Part shown: positions 17,056 through 24,950 of the stretch, in pieces
Position numbering within the stretch: position 1 is the stretch's first letter
Layout of the letters: every line of letters begins with the position of its first letter
Origin: Acidobacteriota bacterium
GTDB lineage: Bacteria; Acidobacteriota; Terriglobia; Acidiferrales; UBA7541
Assembly: GCA_013289825.1 (NCBI GenBank)
Contig: JABCZF010000006.1
Location: forward strand, 62,001-126,000
Reading direction: 5' to 3'
DNA length: 64,000 nucleotides
The notes under the pieces: model-generated
Told to the model about the DNA's origin: nothing
Seen by the model: only the letters and a program-made list of their open reading frames with translations
Databases searched by the model: none
Translations under genes and position numbers: made by a program

Positions 17056-17508
17056 ATGGACCGGGTGAACTGTTTGTCGATGCTCGAAGCGGCGATGGAG
17101 GAAGCGCGGCGCGGACTCGCAGAGGGTGGAATCCCCATCGGTGCGGCGCTCTTTGATAGTGCGGGAAAATTGCTGGCGAGCGGACACAACCGCAGGGTGC
17201 AGGACGGCGATCCCTCGGCGCACGGCGAGACCGATGCGTTTCGCAAAGCGGGACGGCAGATAAGTTACCGCGACAAAATAATGGTGACCACGCTTGCGCC
17301 GTGCTGGTATTGCAGCGGGCTGATTCGGCAATTCAATATCGGAGTCGTGGTGGTCGGGGAATCCGCAAATTTTCGCGGCGGAATTGACTGGCTGCAAGAA
17401 AACGGAATCAAAGTGATCGATCTTGCGTCTAAAGAATGTGAACAGATGCTCGCGAAATTCATCGCGGAAAATCCCGCGCTCTGGCACGAGGATATCGGCG
17501 AAGACTGA
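17056..17508 (+). CDS. Cytosine deaminase, yeast Fcy1-like
   Basis: 150 residues of the CDA/deaminase superfamily: the catalytic HGETDAF (zinc His and proton-shuttle Glu) and PCWYCSGLI (two zinc cysteines). The wider sequence tracks fungal cytosine deaminase closely: EGGIPIGAALFD, the GHNRR stretch, a segment VVVGESANFRGG and the C-terminal WHEDIGED, which in the yeast enzyme reads WFEDIGE and caps the active site. It should convert cytosine to uracil, unlike the bacterial CodA amidohydrolase, which is unrelated. It starts at the base after the previous stop. Confidence 0.88.
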   Translation: MDRVNCLSMLEAAMEEARRGLAEGGIPIGAALFDSAGKLLASGHNRRVQDGDPSAHGETDAFRKAGRQISYRDKIMVTTLAPCWYCSGLIRQFNIGVVVVGESANFRGGIDWLQENGIKVIDLASKECEQMLAKFIAENPALWHEDIGED

Positions 17509-17552
17509 AGCGCGGTGGCGCGAACTGCGGCGAGCGATAGAGTGAATTGTCC

Positions 17553-18188
17553 ATGAACCGAAAAACCAAAACGAACAGATGGTTTCTGTTTGCGTTGAGC
17601 TGCGCGGCGGCGGTGACTCTGGCATTCGCGTTGCATGCGAAGGCTTCTGCCGCTGATGAAATTCCAAAGCTTGCCGCGCTCATGGAATGGAAACCGGGGA
17701 CGGTCGTGGCGGACATCGGAGCAGGAGACGGAAGCTATGCGTTCGCTGCCGTGGAGCAGGTTGGTGCCGTGGGAAGAGTGTTTGCGACGGAGATCGATGC
17801 CGAGAAACTGAAGACGCTGAGAGCGGAAGTTAAAAACCGGGACTTGCAAAACGTGGCCGTGGTCGAGAGTGGAGAGACGGAAACGAATTTGCCCCCGTTG
17901 TGTTGCGATGCGATCTTCTTGCGGCGCGTATACCATCATTTGACGAAGCCTTTGGAGTTCGATGCCAGTTTGGTTCGTTCGCTGAAGCCGGGAGGGAAAT
18001 TGGCGGTCATTGATTTTCCACCTCATCCGGAATACGGCAAGGTGAAAGGCGTTCCGAAAGATCGCGAAGACCACGGTATCCAGCAGAAAACTCTGATCGA
18101 TGAATTGACCACCGCGGGTTTGCAGATGGAAAAGATAGTGGATGACTGGCCGGCGAATAATTATTGTGTTGTGTTCGTAAAAAAGTGA
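17553..18188 (+). CDS. Class I SAM-dependent methyltransferase with signal peptide
   Basis: 211 residues from the ATG at 17553 (a TTG two codons earlier is weaker). Residues 1-34 form a signal peptide ending around AKASA. The mature part has motif I VVADIGAGDGSYAFA, an acidic ATEIDAEKL after beta2, and the CDAIFLRRVYHHL segment of motif IV. The fold is a small-molecule-type methyltransferase; the substrate is unknown. Export of a SAM-dependent enzyme is odd, as SAM is cytoplasmic. Follows the cytosine deaminase by 44 bases and is convergent with the NAMPT gene. Confidence 0.82.
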   Translation: MNRKTKTNRWFLFALSCAAAVTLAFALHAKASAADEIPKLAALMEWKPGTVVADIGAGDGSYAFAAVEQVGAVGRVFATEIDAEKLKTLRAEVKNRDLQNVAVVESGETETNLPPLCCDAIFLRRVYHHLTKPLEFDASLVRSLKPGGKLAVIDFPPHPEYGKVKGVPKDREDHGIQQKTLIDELTTAGLQMEKIVDDWPANNYCVVFVKK

Positions 18189-18323
18189 TGGAGCGCGGCA
18201 TATGGGAATCGTGCGCGCAGGGAAAAAGTGCGGGTCTAGAGACGCGCCACGACAAGATCGAACAGAGTCCTGGTCCAAAGCGCTGCCGGTGCGCGCGACC
18301 CGCTCGCGTAACAGAACCGAAAC

Positions 18324-19781
18324 TTAACTAGCCCCATTGTAGGTGTCGTATCTGACGGCGATGTCGCGGACTTCCTGAAGCGTCATGTCGCGGAGGACTT
18401 TGCCGTCTTCGAGGATGGTTTCTAGTGCGTTGGTGCCGAGCGCGGAACTGTCGGGGTTGGGGGAATCGTTTAGGACTTCGACGGTGGCGAATTCTTTGCC
18501 ATTGTGGATTAGGTTAAAGCGGCCGCCTTTGCTGGCTTTCGATGGATCAGTCTTGGGATTTTTGTAGACATTATGCCACTTCCCGCCGCGGTCGATGGCC
18601 GAACATTTTAAAGCAAATTTCAGTGTGTCGCGATTCACTTGTTGGAGCAGCGCACCGCCCATGCCGTAGCTCCAGATATCCTGGGACCAGCCCTTGCGCG
18701 TGAGCTGTGCGGTGATGTTTTGAATGGTGTAGAAATTTACGCCGTCGCCCTGGATGAAACGGACATTGGGGACGGTGGTCTTCCAGCCTTTCTTATTAAC
18801 CTCGTAGCCGAAGACTTCCGCGACGATTTTGAAGAGTTCTTCGAGGACAGCTACGGCATCGCCGGAGTCCGGGCGAATGACCAGGGTGCCCTTGCGCTGA
18901 AGAATTTTGTCGCGAAGCGCGCCGCCCCAGAGATGGCGGACAGCGTTGTAAACGTCATACGAGTCGCTGACGCACGCGACGACACCTTCGGGGCAGTTTT
19001 CCAATATGTTCGCGTAGGCCTCGTTCTCGTGGGCTTCGCCCCAAGCGGTGATCGTGGAGTGTTCCGAGGCGGGGATGCTGTAGCCGGCGCAGTTGAGCGG
19101 ATCTTTGGCTGTCTGGTCGGCGGAATAAAATTGATTGAGGAGCTGGATGGCGGACAGCGTATCCGTGCCGAAGAAGTTCAAAAGATGGGCCGCGCCGCCG
19201 ATGGCCGAAGATTCTTTGGAGGAAACGCCGCGGAAGCCGAAGTCATGGAGCTTGAACGGAAGAAGCGAGGGATCGCCGGTGCGGACCAGAGCTCGGCCGA
19301 TCACTTGTTTGATGGCCCGGGAGAGCGTTGCAACCGTGATGGGGTACCAGACTTGCAGGAGAACGGTTTCTGCCCAGTTGGTGAGCCAGTAAAACTCCGG
19401 GTCGGTATTCTCGATGGTGATGAGAGCGTTGAGACTTTTAACGACGGTGCCTTCCTTGACGGCGCGGATGCGCAGGGGAAGACGGCCACGGTGTTTCGCG
19501 TACAGCGATTTGAAACCTTCGTAATTGAAGGACTTGGGGTGGCCGCCAAAGTGGGCGTGAGCGATACGGCGGGCTTCCTCGATGTCATCTGGTGTGAAAA
19601 CCTGGCCGGCGAAATTGGATTTGACGATGTACTGGAGCATGGCCAGCATGGTTTCGTCGAACATGCCGCCGCGGGATTCCACGTAGGAATAGATGTGGCG
19701 CGTATCCGGCGGGTATTGCCACCAGTGGGTGAGCTTGTAGGAGTCAGTGTTGAGAATCGGATTCAGCCGCAGCGACTGCAT
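18324..19781 (-). CDS. nadV: Nicotinamide phosphoribosyltransferase (NAMPT/NadV-type)
   Basis: 485 residues, the NAMPT length. It makes nicotinamide mononucleotide from nicotinamide and PRPP for NAD salvage. Diagnostic segments are NTDSYKLTHWWQYPP at the N-terminus, LHDFGFRGVSSKESSAIGG, ASEHSTITAWGEAHE, the VSDSYDVYNAVRHLWG stretch, LVIRPDSGD and FIQGDGVN; these match vertebrate and bacterial NAMPT rather than nicotinate phosphoribosyltransferase PncB. A strong AAAGGAG site is placed just before the ATG. It stands as a monocistronic minus-strand gene that meets the salvage run head to head. Confidence 0.93.
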   Translation of the reverse strand: MQSLRLNPILNTDSYKLTHWWQYPPDTRHIYSYVESRGGMFDETMLAMLQYIVKSNFAGQVFTPDDIEEARRIAHAHFGGHPKSFNYEGFKSLYAKHRGRLPLRIRAVKEGTVVKSLNALITIENTDPEFYWLTNWAETVLLQVWYPITVATLSRAIKQVIGRALVRTGDPSLLPFKLHDFGFRGVSSKESSAIGGAAHLLNFFGTDTLSAIQLLNQFYSADQTAKDPLNCAGYSIPASEHSTITAWGEAHENEAYANILENCPEGVVACVSDSYDVYNAVRHLWGGALRDKILQRKGTLVIRPDSGDAVAVLEELFKIVAEVFGYEVNKKGWKTTVPNVRFIQGDGVNFYTIQNITAQLTRKGWSQDIWSYGMGGALLQQVNRDTLKFALKCSAIDRGGKWHNVYKNPKTDPSKASKGGRFNLIHNGKEFATVEVLNDSPNPDSSALGTNALETILEDGKVLRDMTLQEVRDIAVRYDTYNGAS

Positions 19782-20203
19782 GGGGCTCCTTTGGATCGGG
19801 GAGGGGTATGGGATGGGTGGTTGTCCAGGGAATAAGGATAGCAGAACAACAAAAGTGAGTAGTGGGTGGCGAGCAGGGAATCGTCTCGAAGGCCTAGGCG
19901 CGAAAGGTTTGGCTGCGGGGGGTAGACCCCCGACGTTTTTCGAAAGAGCTGGGAACCTTATGATTTGATAGGGTTTGCCGGAGCAGTCTTTTTTGAAAAG
20001 GGCGCCAGAGCCCGTGACGCGTCCAAGACGCAGGTGGGGCTAATTGAAAGGAGTTGGGCTAGCGCTGGCGGGCCATTCCTCGGAATCAATGTTAATCGTG
20101 CGTTTAGGAGGGAGTTGGTATTTTCCGCGGTGGATCCGCATGGCGGTTTAGAGGAGTTCTCGTGCGGCGCGACGGTGCGCCGCGCTCAAGGTGCGCCATA
20201 GAC
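19782..20203. other. Intergenic region, nothing recognised
   Basis: 422 bases between the divergent nadV and ABC permease genes. Short open frames here have no start context or recognisable sequence. It must contain promoters for both genes, but no clear pair of boxes was found. Confidence 0.4.
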
Positions 20204-21652
20204 ATGTCGATTGGGACTCTGTACGTCCAGGAACTCAGAGCCACGATGCGGGGCCGCTTCGCGTTGCTCGGTGCCGGCTTCCTCTTGCTGGCCGTCGGTT
20301 GCGTGGCCACGGTGGGCACCCAGGACACCTGGCTCGACGGGTATGGCATCATCGCGTACTTCCTCGTGCCTCTGGCGTTTGTCCCGCTCGCGGCTGCATT
20401 CCTAGCGAGCCCGCGCGCGAATCGCTTCGTGGAGAGCGTCTTCACGGCTCCGGTCGAACGCCGCGATTGGTTGACGGCCAAGATCTTGGTGCTGGTCACC
20501 ATTGCTACTGCGTACTACGTGGCACTGGTTCCCATGGTGCTGGTCTATACATATCACGTCGGCGTGCCGCTGCTCCTCGAGAAGTTGCTGATCTGGGCTC
20601 CCTGCTTGCTCATGGCGAGCATCGCGATGGGTACGCTGATCGGCGTGCTGTTTATAGGCGAGAGCATCGCCGCTCCAACTGCTACGGGCATGGGCGTCCT
20701 GCTTGCGTATGCGGGATTCGTGCCACTTCAGGAACTCTTGGTGGCGCAGGGTAATGGCGCGACGCGCACTGGCCACCTGACCCTGGCAAGTCCCGCCGTA
20801 CTGCTCAAGAACGCCTTTGGGTTCACGCTGGCCGTGGGAAGTATTCCCGCCACCACGACGCGGACGTGGATCAGTCTGCTGGCCGTTATCGTCGCTGCAT
20901 TCGCGCTCGCCGTGTGGGTTTTTCTGCGCGCGCAGGGCGTGGAAACGTGGGAGGCCAGCCGCAGCCAATGCTGGATCATTGCGCTCGTGATCGTTGCGAT
21001 CATCGTACTGCCAGTGATGTTGGCCGACTCTGACTATGATAAGCCGGCCCCTCACGCAACCAACGCCCCAGCGATCCAGAGGCTCTTCTCTCGGGCCGGT
21101 AGTAGTCTCGCCTTGACATGGCCCGGTGGCCAACCACCGCCACGGTGCTGCAGCACGATCCTTAACAGAGATGAGTGGCCCCCGTTAGGCACAGACGAGC
21201 CTGCGCGGCGGGATCTGCTGGTCTTGCTGCCGGTGGATACCACACAACGCGTTACGGACGTGCATCTCCAGGTCGTGGGGGAAAATGGCCTGGAAGCGAC
21301 CGCTGCTCCAGAAGGGCTTGCCCCCGCGCCGGAAGCTCTTGAGACGCGCACTTACACCAATGACTTGGGCCCGGCGGCGGCTGATGGGCACCACGTTGTC
21401 ACGGGCTGGATAGTACGAATCCCTGTGACATTGACTCCGACCAGGCCATGGGATATCGGCGGTGTTCGCTATCCGTTGCGCGTTACAGGTACGTATCGCG
21501 TCGCGGGGGAAAACGGGATGAGGATGTTCAGCGCGCGGGCGGCCATTGATGCGCAAGTGTCGAGCGCGATCTATGAAATGGGTATCGCCTCGGCGATGGT
21601 GCCGCTGGTGTGTTTTGGAGCGGCTTTCCGACGTTGGAGCCGGACGCGGTGA
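20204..21652 (+). CDS. ABC-2 type transporter permease with large extracytoplasmic domain
   Basis: From the ATG at 20204 the product has 482 residues. It begins MSIGTLYVQELRATMRGRFALL and has six helices in about residues 15-280, the ABC-2 pattern. Unlike the usual 250-350 residue member it continues into a soluble segment (about 295-455), Pro-rich and likely beta, and then a single last helix (about 456-474). This gives a periplasmic domain on the permease. It overlaps the ATPase GTG by 4 bases. The substrate is unknown. Confidence 0.8.
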   Translation: MSIGTLYVQELRATMRGRFALLGAGFLLLAVGCVATVGTQDTWLDGYGIIAYFLVPLAFVPLAAAFLASPRANRFVESVFTAPVERRDWLTAKILVLVTIATAYYVALVPMVLVYTYHVGVPLLLEKLLIWAPCLLMASIAMGTLIGVLFIGESIAAPTATGMGVLLAYAGFVPLQELLVAQGNGATRTGHLTLASPAVLLKNAFGFTLAVGSIPATTTRTWISLLAVIVAAFALAVWVFLRAQGVETWEASRSQCWIIALVIVAIIVLPVMLADSDYDKPAPHATNAPAIQRLFSRAGSSLALTWPGGQPPPRCCSTILNRDEWPPLGTDEPARRDLLVLLPVDTTQRVTDVHLQVVGENGLEATAAPEGLAPAPEALETRTYTNDLGPAAADGHHVVTGWIVRIPVTLTPTRPWDIGGVRYPLRVTGTYRVAGENGMRMFSARAAIDAQVSSAIYEMGIASAMVPLVCFGAAFRRWSRTR

Positions 21653-22425
21653 GCGGGGCCGCGGACTACGCTATCGAGACGGACGGCCTCACGCGCCGTT
21701 TTGGCGATTTCGTGGCGGTCGACGACGTTACGTTAAAGATCCGGAAGGGGCAGCTCTACGGATTCCTGGGCCTGAACGGTGCAGGAAAGACGACGACCAT
21801 TCGGATGCTCACCACGCTGCTCCCGCCCAGCGCGGGCAGCGCGAAGCTGTGGGGACACGACGTGGTCAAGGAACCTCTTGCCGTGCGGAAGCTCGTTGGG
21901 TTGGTGAGCGACGAGACCAGTGAGAGTCAGTCGACCTGGACGGCACGCGAGTACCTTACATACTTTGCTCGTATCCGTCATATGCCGAGCCCTGACGAGG
22001 AAGTCGAGCGCATCCTGGACGACGTCGGCCTTGACCGCAACTTTCGAGGCAAGCTGATCTGCACCTATAGCACAGGCATGAAACGCAGGGTAGAGATCGC
22101 ACGGGCGCTCATGGGCCGTCCGAAAGTACTGTTCCTCGACGAACCGACGCGGGGTCTGGACTTGCCGGCCAAACGCGATATGTGGAGCCTTCTGCGCCGA
22201 CTCGCGGCCACCGAGAGCGTCACTACGTTTCTCAGTAGCCATGACGCCCAAGAGATTCGCAGCCTGTGCAGTGAAATCAGTGTGATCGCCAGGGGCCGGC
22301 TGGTTCACACGGGTCGAACGCTGGAGATGGGCGGCGACATCGATGCTTTTGAGGAACGTCTCATCGGGATGCTGACGCAGTCAGAACGCATCGAGCCTCC
22401 AGGATCGCACTTTCGAGCCGGGTGA
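21649..22425 (+). CDS. ABC transporter ATP-binding protein (CcmA/DrrA-like)
   Basis: The GTG at 21649 overlaps the permease stop as GTGA; a start at 21610 inside the permease is less likely. About 258 residues with Walker [11 protein letters not shown], the Q-loop area VGLVSDETSESQSTW, signature STGMKRRVEIARAL, Walker B VLFLDEPTRGLD and switch SSHD. The TGMKRR variant of LSGGQ is typical of ATPases driving ABC-2 exporters. It is the second and last gene of the operon. Confidence 0.9.
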   Translation: MSGAADYAIETDGLTRRFGDFVAVDDVTLKIRKGQLYGFLGLNGAGKTTTIRMLTTLLPPSAGSAKLWGHDVVKEPLAVRKLVGLVSDETSESQSTWTAREYLTYFARIRHMPSPDEEVERILDDVGLDRNFRGKLICTYSTGMKRRVEIARALMGRPKVLFLDEPTRGLDLPAKRDMWSLLRRLAATESVTTFLSSHDAQEIRSLCSEISVIARGRLVHTGRTLEMGGDIDAFEERLIGMLTQSERIEPPGSHFRAG

Positions 22426-22647
22426 AAAGTGCTGTTAGGCCGAACATTCGGCGCCGACTCGACGAATATGCTGATGCTTCGTCACGCGCGCCGATCGGGC
22501 TTCATCTCTAAAATGCCTGATAGAGACGCGCCTACCGAACGTATCACCTTAATTAAAGGACCCGGAACTGGGCTGGCGGGGCGACGGTTGGAAGTAGCGC
22601 GCCAGTGGATTGAAAAGCCCTAGTCTTAAAAGAGCGACTAGAGAAGC

Positions 22648-23004
22648 TTAGGAAACCGGCCTGAGCTGGCTAACGATCTCAATTAACCAGCCTTCGAGGA
22701 GTGACCGTTGGTCAGGGGGCATTTCTGTGAAGGCAAGGCCCATCCCAAAGCTCGGGTCGCAGTAGACTACCCTGGCCTTGGTTTCGAAGACGCCCTGATC
22801 CCTGAGAATCCTTAACCCGACCAACGTCCCCTCGGGGAACGGATTTAGCGAGTCGACATAGCAGCCCCCAATAGCCAGTTCCGATGTACGCGCTGAAAGT
22901 AGCGTTCCGGAACCCAGCTCCGTCACCTCCGCAGAAGCGACGAGCGGGCAGCGCCGGACGGAACGCCGTTTGGCCTGATGCAAGGGCTTGTTTCTTCGGG
23001 TCAT
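22648..23004 (-). CDS. PilZ domain protein
   Basis: 118 residues, essentially one PilZ domain: the arginine-rich RRSVRRCP (13-20) takes the place of RxxxR, and SELAIGGCYVDS (41-52) matches the (D/N)xSxxG strand, here with Glu and Ala substitutions. PilZ domains bind cyclic di-GMP, but the replacement of the usual Asp/Ser leaves ligand binding in doubt. No other domain is attached. It may act as an adaptor for motility or matrix control. A second PilZ gene lies at 37400. Confidence 0.8.
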   Translation of the reverse strand: MTRRNKPLHQAKRRSVRRCPLVASAEVTELGSGTLLSARTSELAIGGCYVDSLNPFPEGTLVGLRILRDQGVFETKARVVYCDPSFGMGLAFTEMPPDQRSLLEGWLIEIVSQLRPVS

Positions 23005-23445
23005 CGAGTGTCACTTACGTAGTGCACTAGACAATTCCAGAGTCGTTCTCAAGGTGCGTATATCGGCAAGATTCCTCAAATGCCGTCGCAGAAAGACCGC
23101 AAGAGCGGGTCTTTCCTCCGGAGTCATGTCAATCAGTAACTTTCAATGTCTCTGAGTCTAACAAAGAAGAGGCTGAATCCAATCGAACTATCCCCGCTCA
23201 GGTGAACCACTAGATAACTTTTGAAGCAGAGATTCCCGCTAATTAATGGATGCAACTGCCGGCAAACGTGCCAACTAACGGGACATGCGGCCGCCAGAAA
23301 TTCGGCAGGCCAAGGCCTGGTCATTCTAGTCGTCTGCGGTTAGTTAAGCGCCCGGTGACGGAAACCGTTTTTGCCACCACTACAGACTTCGGGCGAGAGA
23401 ATTGAGATAGATTTTTGCGGACGTAACGTTTGTGGAGCCGACGAG
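23005..23445. other. Intergenic region, nothing recognised
   Basis: 441 bases upstream of the PilZ gene and beyond the end of the metallo-hydrolase gene. No open frame above 65 codons with coding character, no RNA gene and no strong hairpin was seen. Confidence 0.4.
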
Positions 23446-24450
23446 TTAGAGGGTCAGATAGATGACCTGGATAAAGAGGTCGCTGCTGAGCATGCCTTTG
23501 GCCCAGGTGGCGTCGAGATCGGCTAGGGGCTTGGTTGCGGCGGCTTCTTGAGCCGATTTTCCCTCGGACTTCAGCTTTTGGACGCGGTCGCGGGCGGTTA
23601 GAAGCATGTCGCGGGATTTGGTGAGGTCGGCTTTGTTGCCGAGCGCGCCGTGGCCGGGGACGATTTTGCTGTTGTTGTCGGCGAGCAGGAGAGCTTTGTC
23701 GGCAGCCGCGATCATGCCGCTGATTTTGCCGCCCGTGCCAGGGTCGATGAAGGGATACATGCCGTTGAAAAAAGTATCGCCCATGTGGATGACGTTGGCT
23801 TTTTCGAAATGAACGTAGATGTCCGAGTCGGTGTGGGCGGGCGAAAAGTACTGAAGCGCGAGGGCTTCGCCATTGGCTTCAAGCTTGTAGCTTGAGGCAA
23901 AGGTTTGCTGCGGCAGAGCATCGGCGGGTGAGGGCGGGAAGTGCAAGCCGAGAATAGGAACGTCTTGCGTAGCAGTCATACGCTTCTTGGTGTTTTCGTG
24001 GGCGAGGACCGTGGCGCCGGCGGCGTGAAGGGGAGCGTTGTTGTCGGTGTGGTCGAAGTGCCAGTGGGTGTCGATGACGTATTTCAGGGGCGCATTGCCG
24101 AGGCCATCGAGAGTCTCTTTGAGCTTGGGCCATGCGGGCGAAACGAAAGTATCCACGACGAATTTACCGTCAGGGCCGTTGAGGACAATAACGTTTCCGC
24201 CGGGACCAGAGAGCAGAGTGAGGTTTTCGGCGAGATGCTGGACTTGCATGGGAACGGCGCCCATGCGGGCACGGGCCGCCGCGGCCGGGTCGGCGGCCGG
24301 GGCCGGCGTTTGTAGCGCGTAACCCGGGACCGTTGCGCGGAGAAGGCTGCCGGGGAAGAGTTGAGCCAAGAAGGCGCTGCCGGCAAGCGTGGCTGAACGG
24401 CGCAACATCTCGCGGCGGGTGGTGCGCTTCTCGAAGAGATCCGAATTCAT
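23446..24450 (-). CDS. Tat-exported metallo-beta-lactamase fold hydrolase
   Basis: The ATG at 24450 gives a 334-residue protein with a twin-arginine signal TRREMLRRSATLAGSAFLAQ; upstream in-frame codons are not supported. The zinc motif THWHFDH (HxHxDH) is intact, followed by AHTDSDIYVHF, GDTFFNG and VPGHG, as in the MBL superfamily. The order resembles beta-lactamase-like or quinoprotein-relay hydrolases rather than RNases. Zinc loading before export explains the Tat route. It follows the MoaD-like gene by 212 bases. A short hairpin (24480-24494) sits in its leader. Confidence 0.85.
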   Translation of the reverse strand: MNSDLFEKRTTRREMLRRSATLAGSAFLAQLFPGSLLRATVPGYALQTPAPAADPAAAARARMGAVPMQVQHLAENLTLLSGPGGNVIVLNGPDGKFVVDTFVSPAWPKLKETLDGLGNAPLKYVIDTHWHFDHTDNNAPLHAAGATVLAHENTKKRMTATQDVPILGLHFPPSPADALPQQTFASSYKLEANGEALALQYFSPAHTDSDIYVHFEKANVIHMGDTFFNGMYPFIDPGTGGKISGMIAAADKALLLADNNSKIVPGHGALGNKADLTKSRDMLLTARDRVQKLKSEGKSAQEAAATKPLADLDATWAKGMLSSDLFIQVIYLTL

Positions 24451-24662
24451 GATCTTGCTCGCTTTCGTTTTCAGCGCTACCTGCGCGTCGCAGGTGATGT
24501 TCGACAGATCCGAATTAGAGTAGGGCTTTCGCGGCCCGGTTACAACAGCGTTTCGATTTATTCGCCGCAGAAGACTTGCATGGAGTCTTTGGGAGGCGTG
24601 GACGGCAGGGTCGGGGGAAGCGGTTGCGGCTACGAACCAACACGGGGAGCGAGGCGGTGATC

Positions 24663-24950
24663 TCAACCGCCGCTGATGGCGGGGACAATCGAGACTTCTG
24701 CTCCGACCGGAACAGGCGTAGTCAGTCCACCCGTGTAACGCACATTCTCGTTTTCCACAAAAATATTCACGTGATGGCGAAGGTCGCCGGATTCGGTCAG
24801 AATCCGGTCGCGTAGTCCTGGGTAGGCTCGAAACAGATCCAGCAAGGCCTTGAGCAAATCTGAGCCTTCTTTGAGTTCAAGCTGAACGACGCTGCGATTT
24901 GCCGTGAACCCGCGTAGCGGACCAGGGATATTGAATGAGACTTGCATCAC
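24663..24950 (-). CDS. MoaD/ThiS-like ubiquitin-fold protein
   Basis: 95 residues with the beta-grasp pattern: VSFNIPGPLRGF, VVQLELKEGSDLLKALLDLF, HVNIFVENENVRYTGGL, and the diagnostic C-terminal GG after VSIVPAISGG. Such proteins carry sulfur as a C-terminal thiocarboxylate for molybdopterin or thiamine, or act as protein modifiers. No MoaE, ThiG or MoeB homologue is nearby. The ATG overlaps the stop of the kinase-BNR gene by 4 bases, so the two are translationally coupled. This points to a role tied to the propeller protein rather than to cofactor synthesis. Confidence 0.85.
   Translation of the reverse strand: MMQVSFNIPGPLRGFTANRSVVQLELKEGSDLLKALLDLFRAYPGLRDRILTESGDLRHHVNIFVENENVRYTGGLTTPVPVGAEVSIVPAISGG

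Noticed and set aside
18639..19835. 398-codon plus-strand frame
   Set aside because: It is antisense to the NAMPT gene and has no recognisable domain.
22429..22623. 64-codon frame after the ABC ATPase
   Set aside because: No ribosome-binding site, no homology seen.
24439..24518. GATCCGAATT appearing twice near the MBL start
   Set aside because: Ten bases at this distance is not beyond chance, and there is no symmetry.
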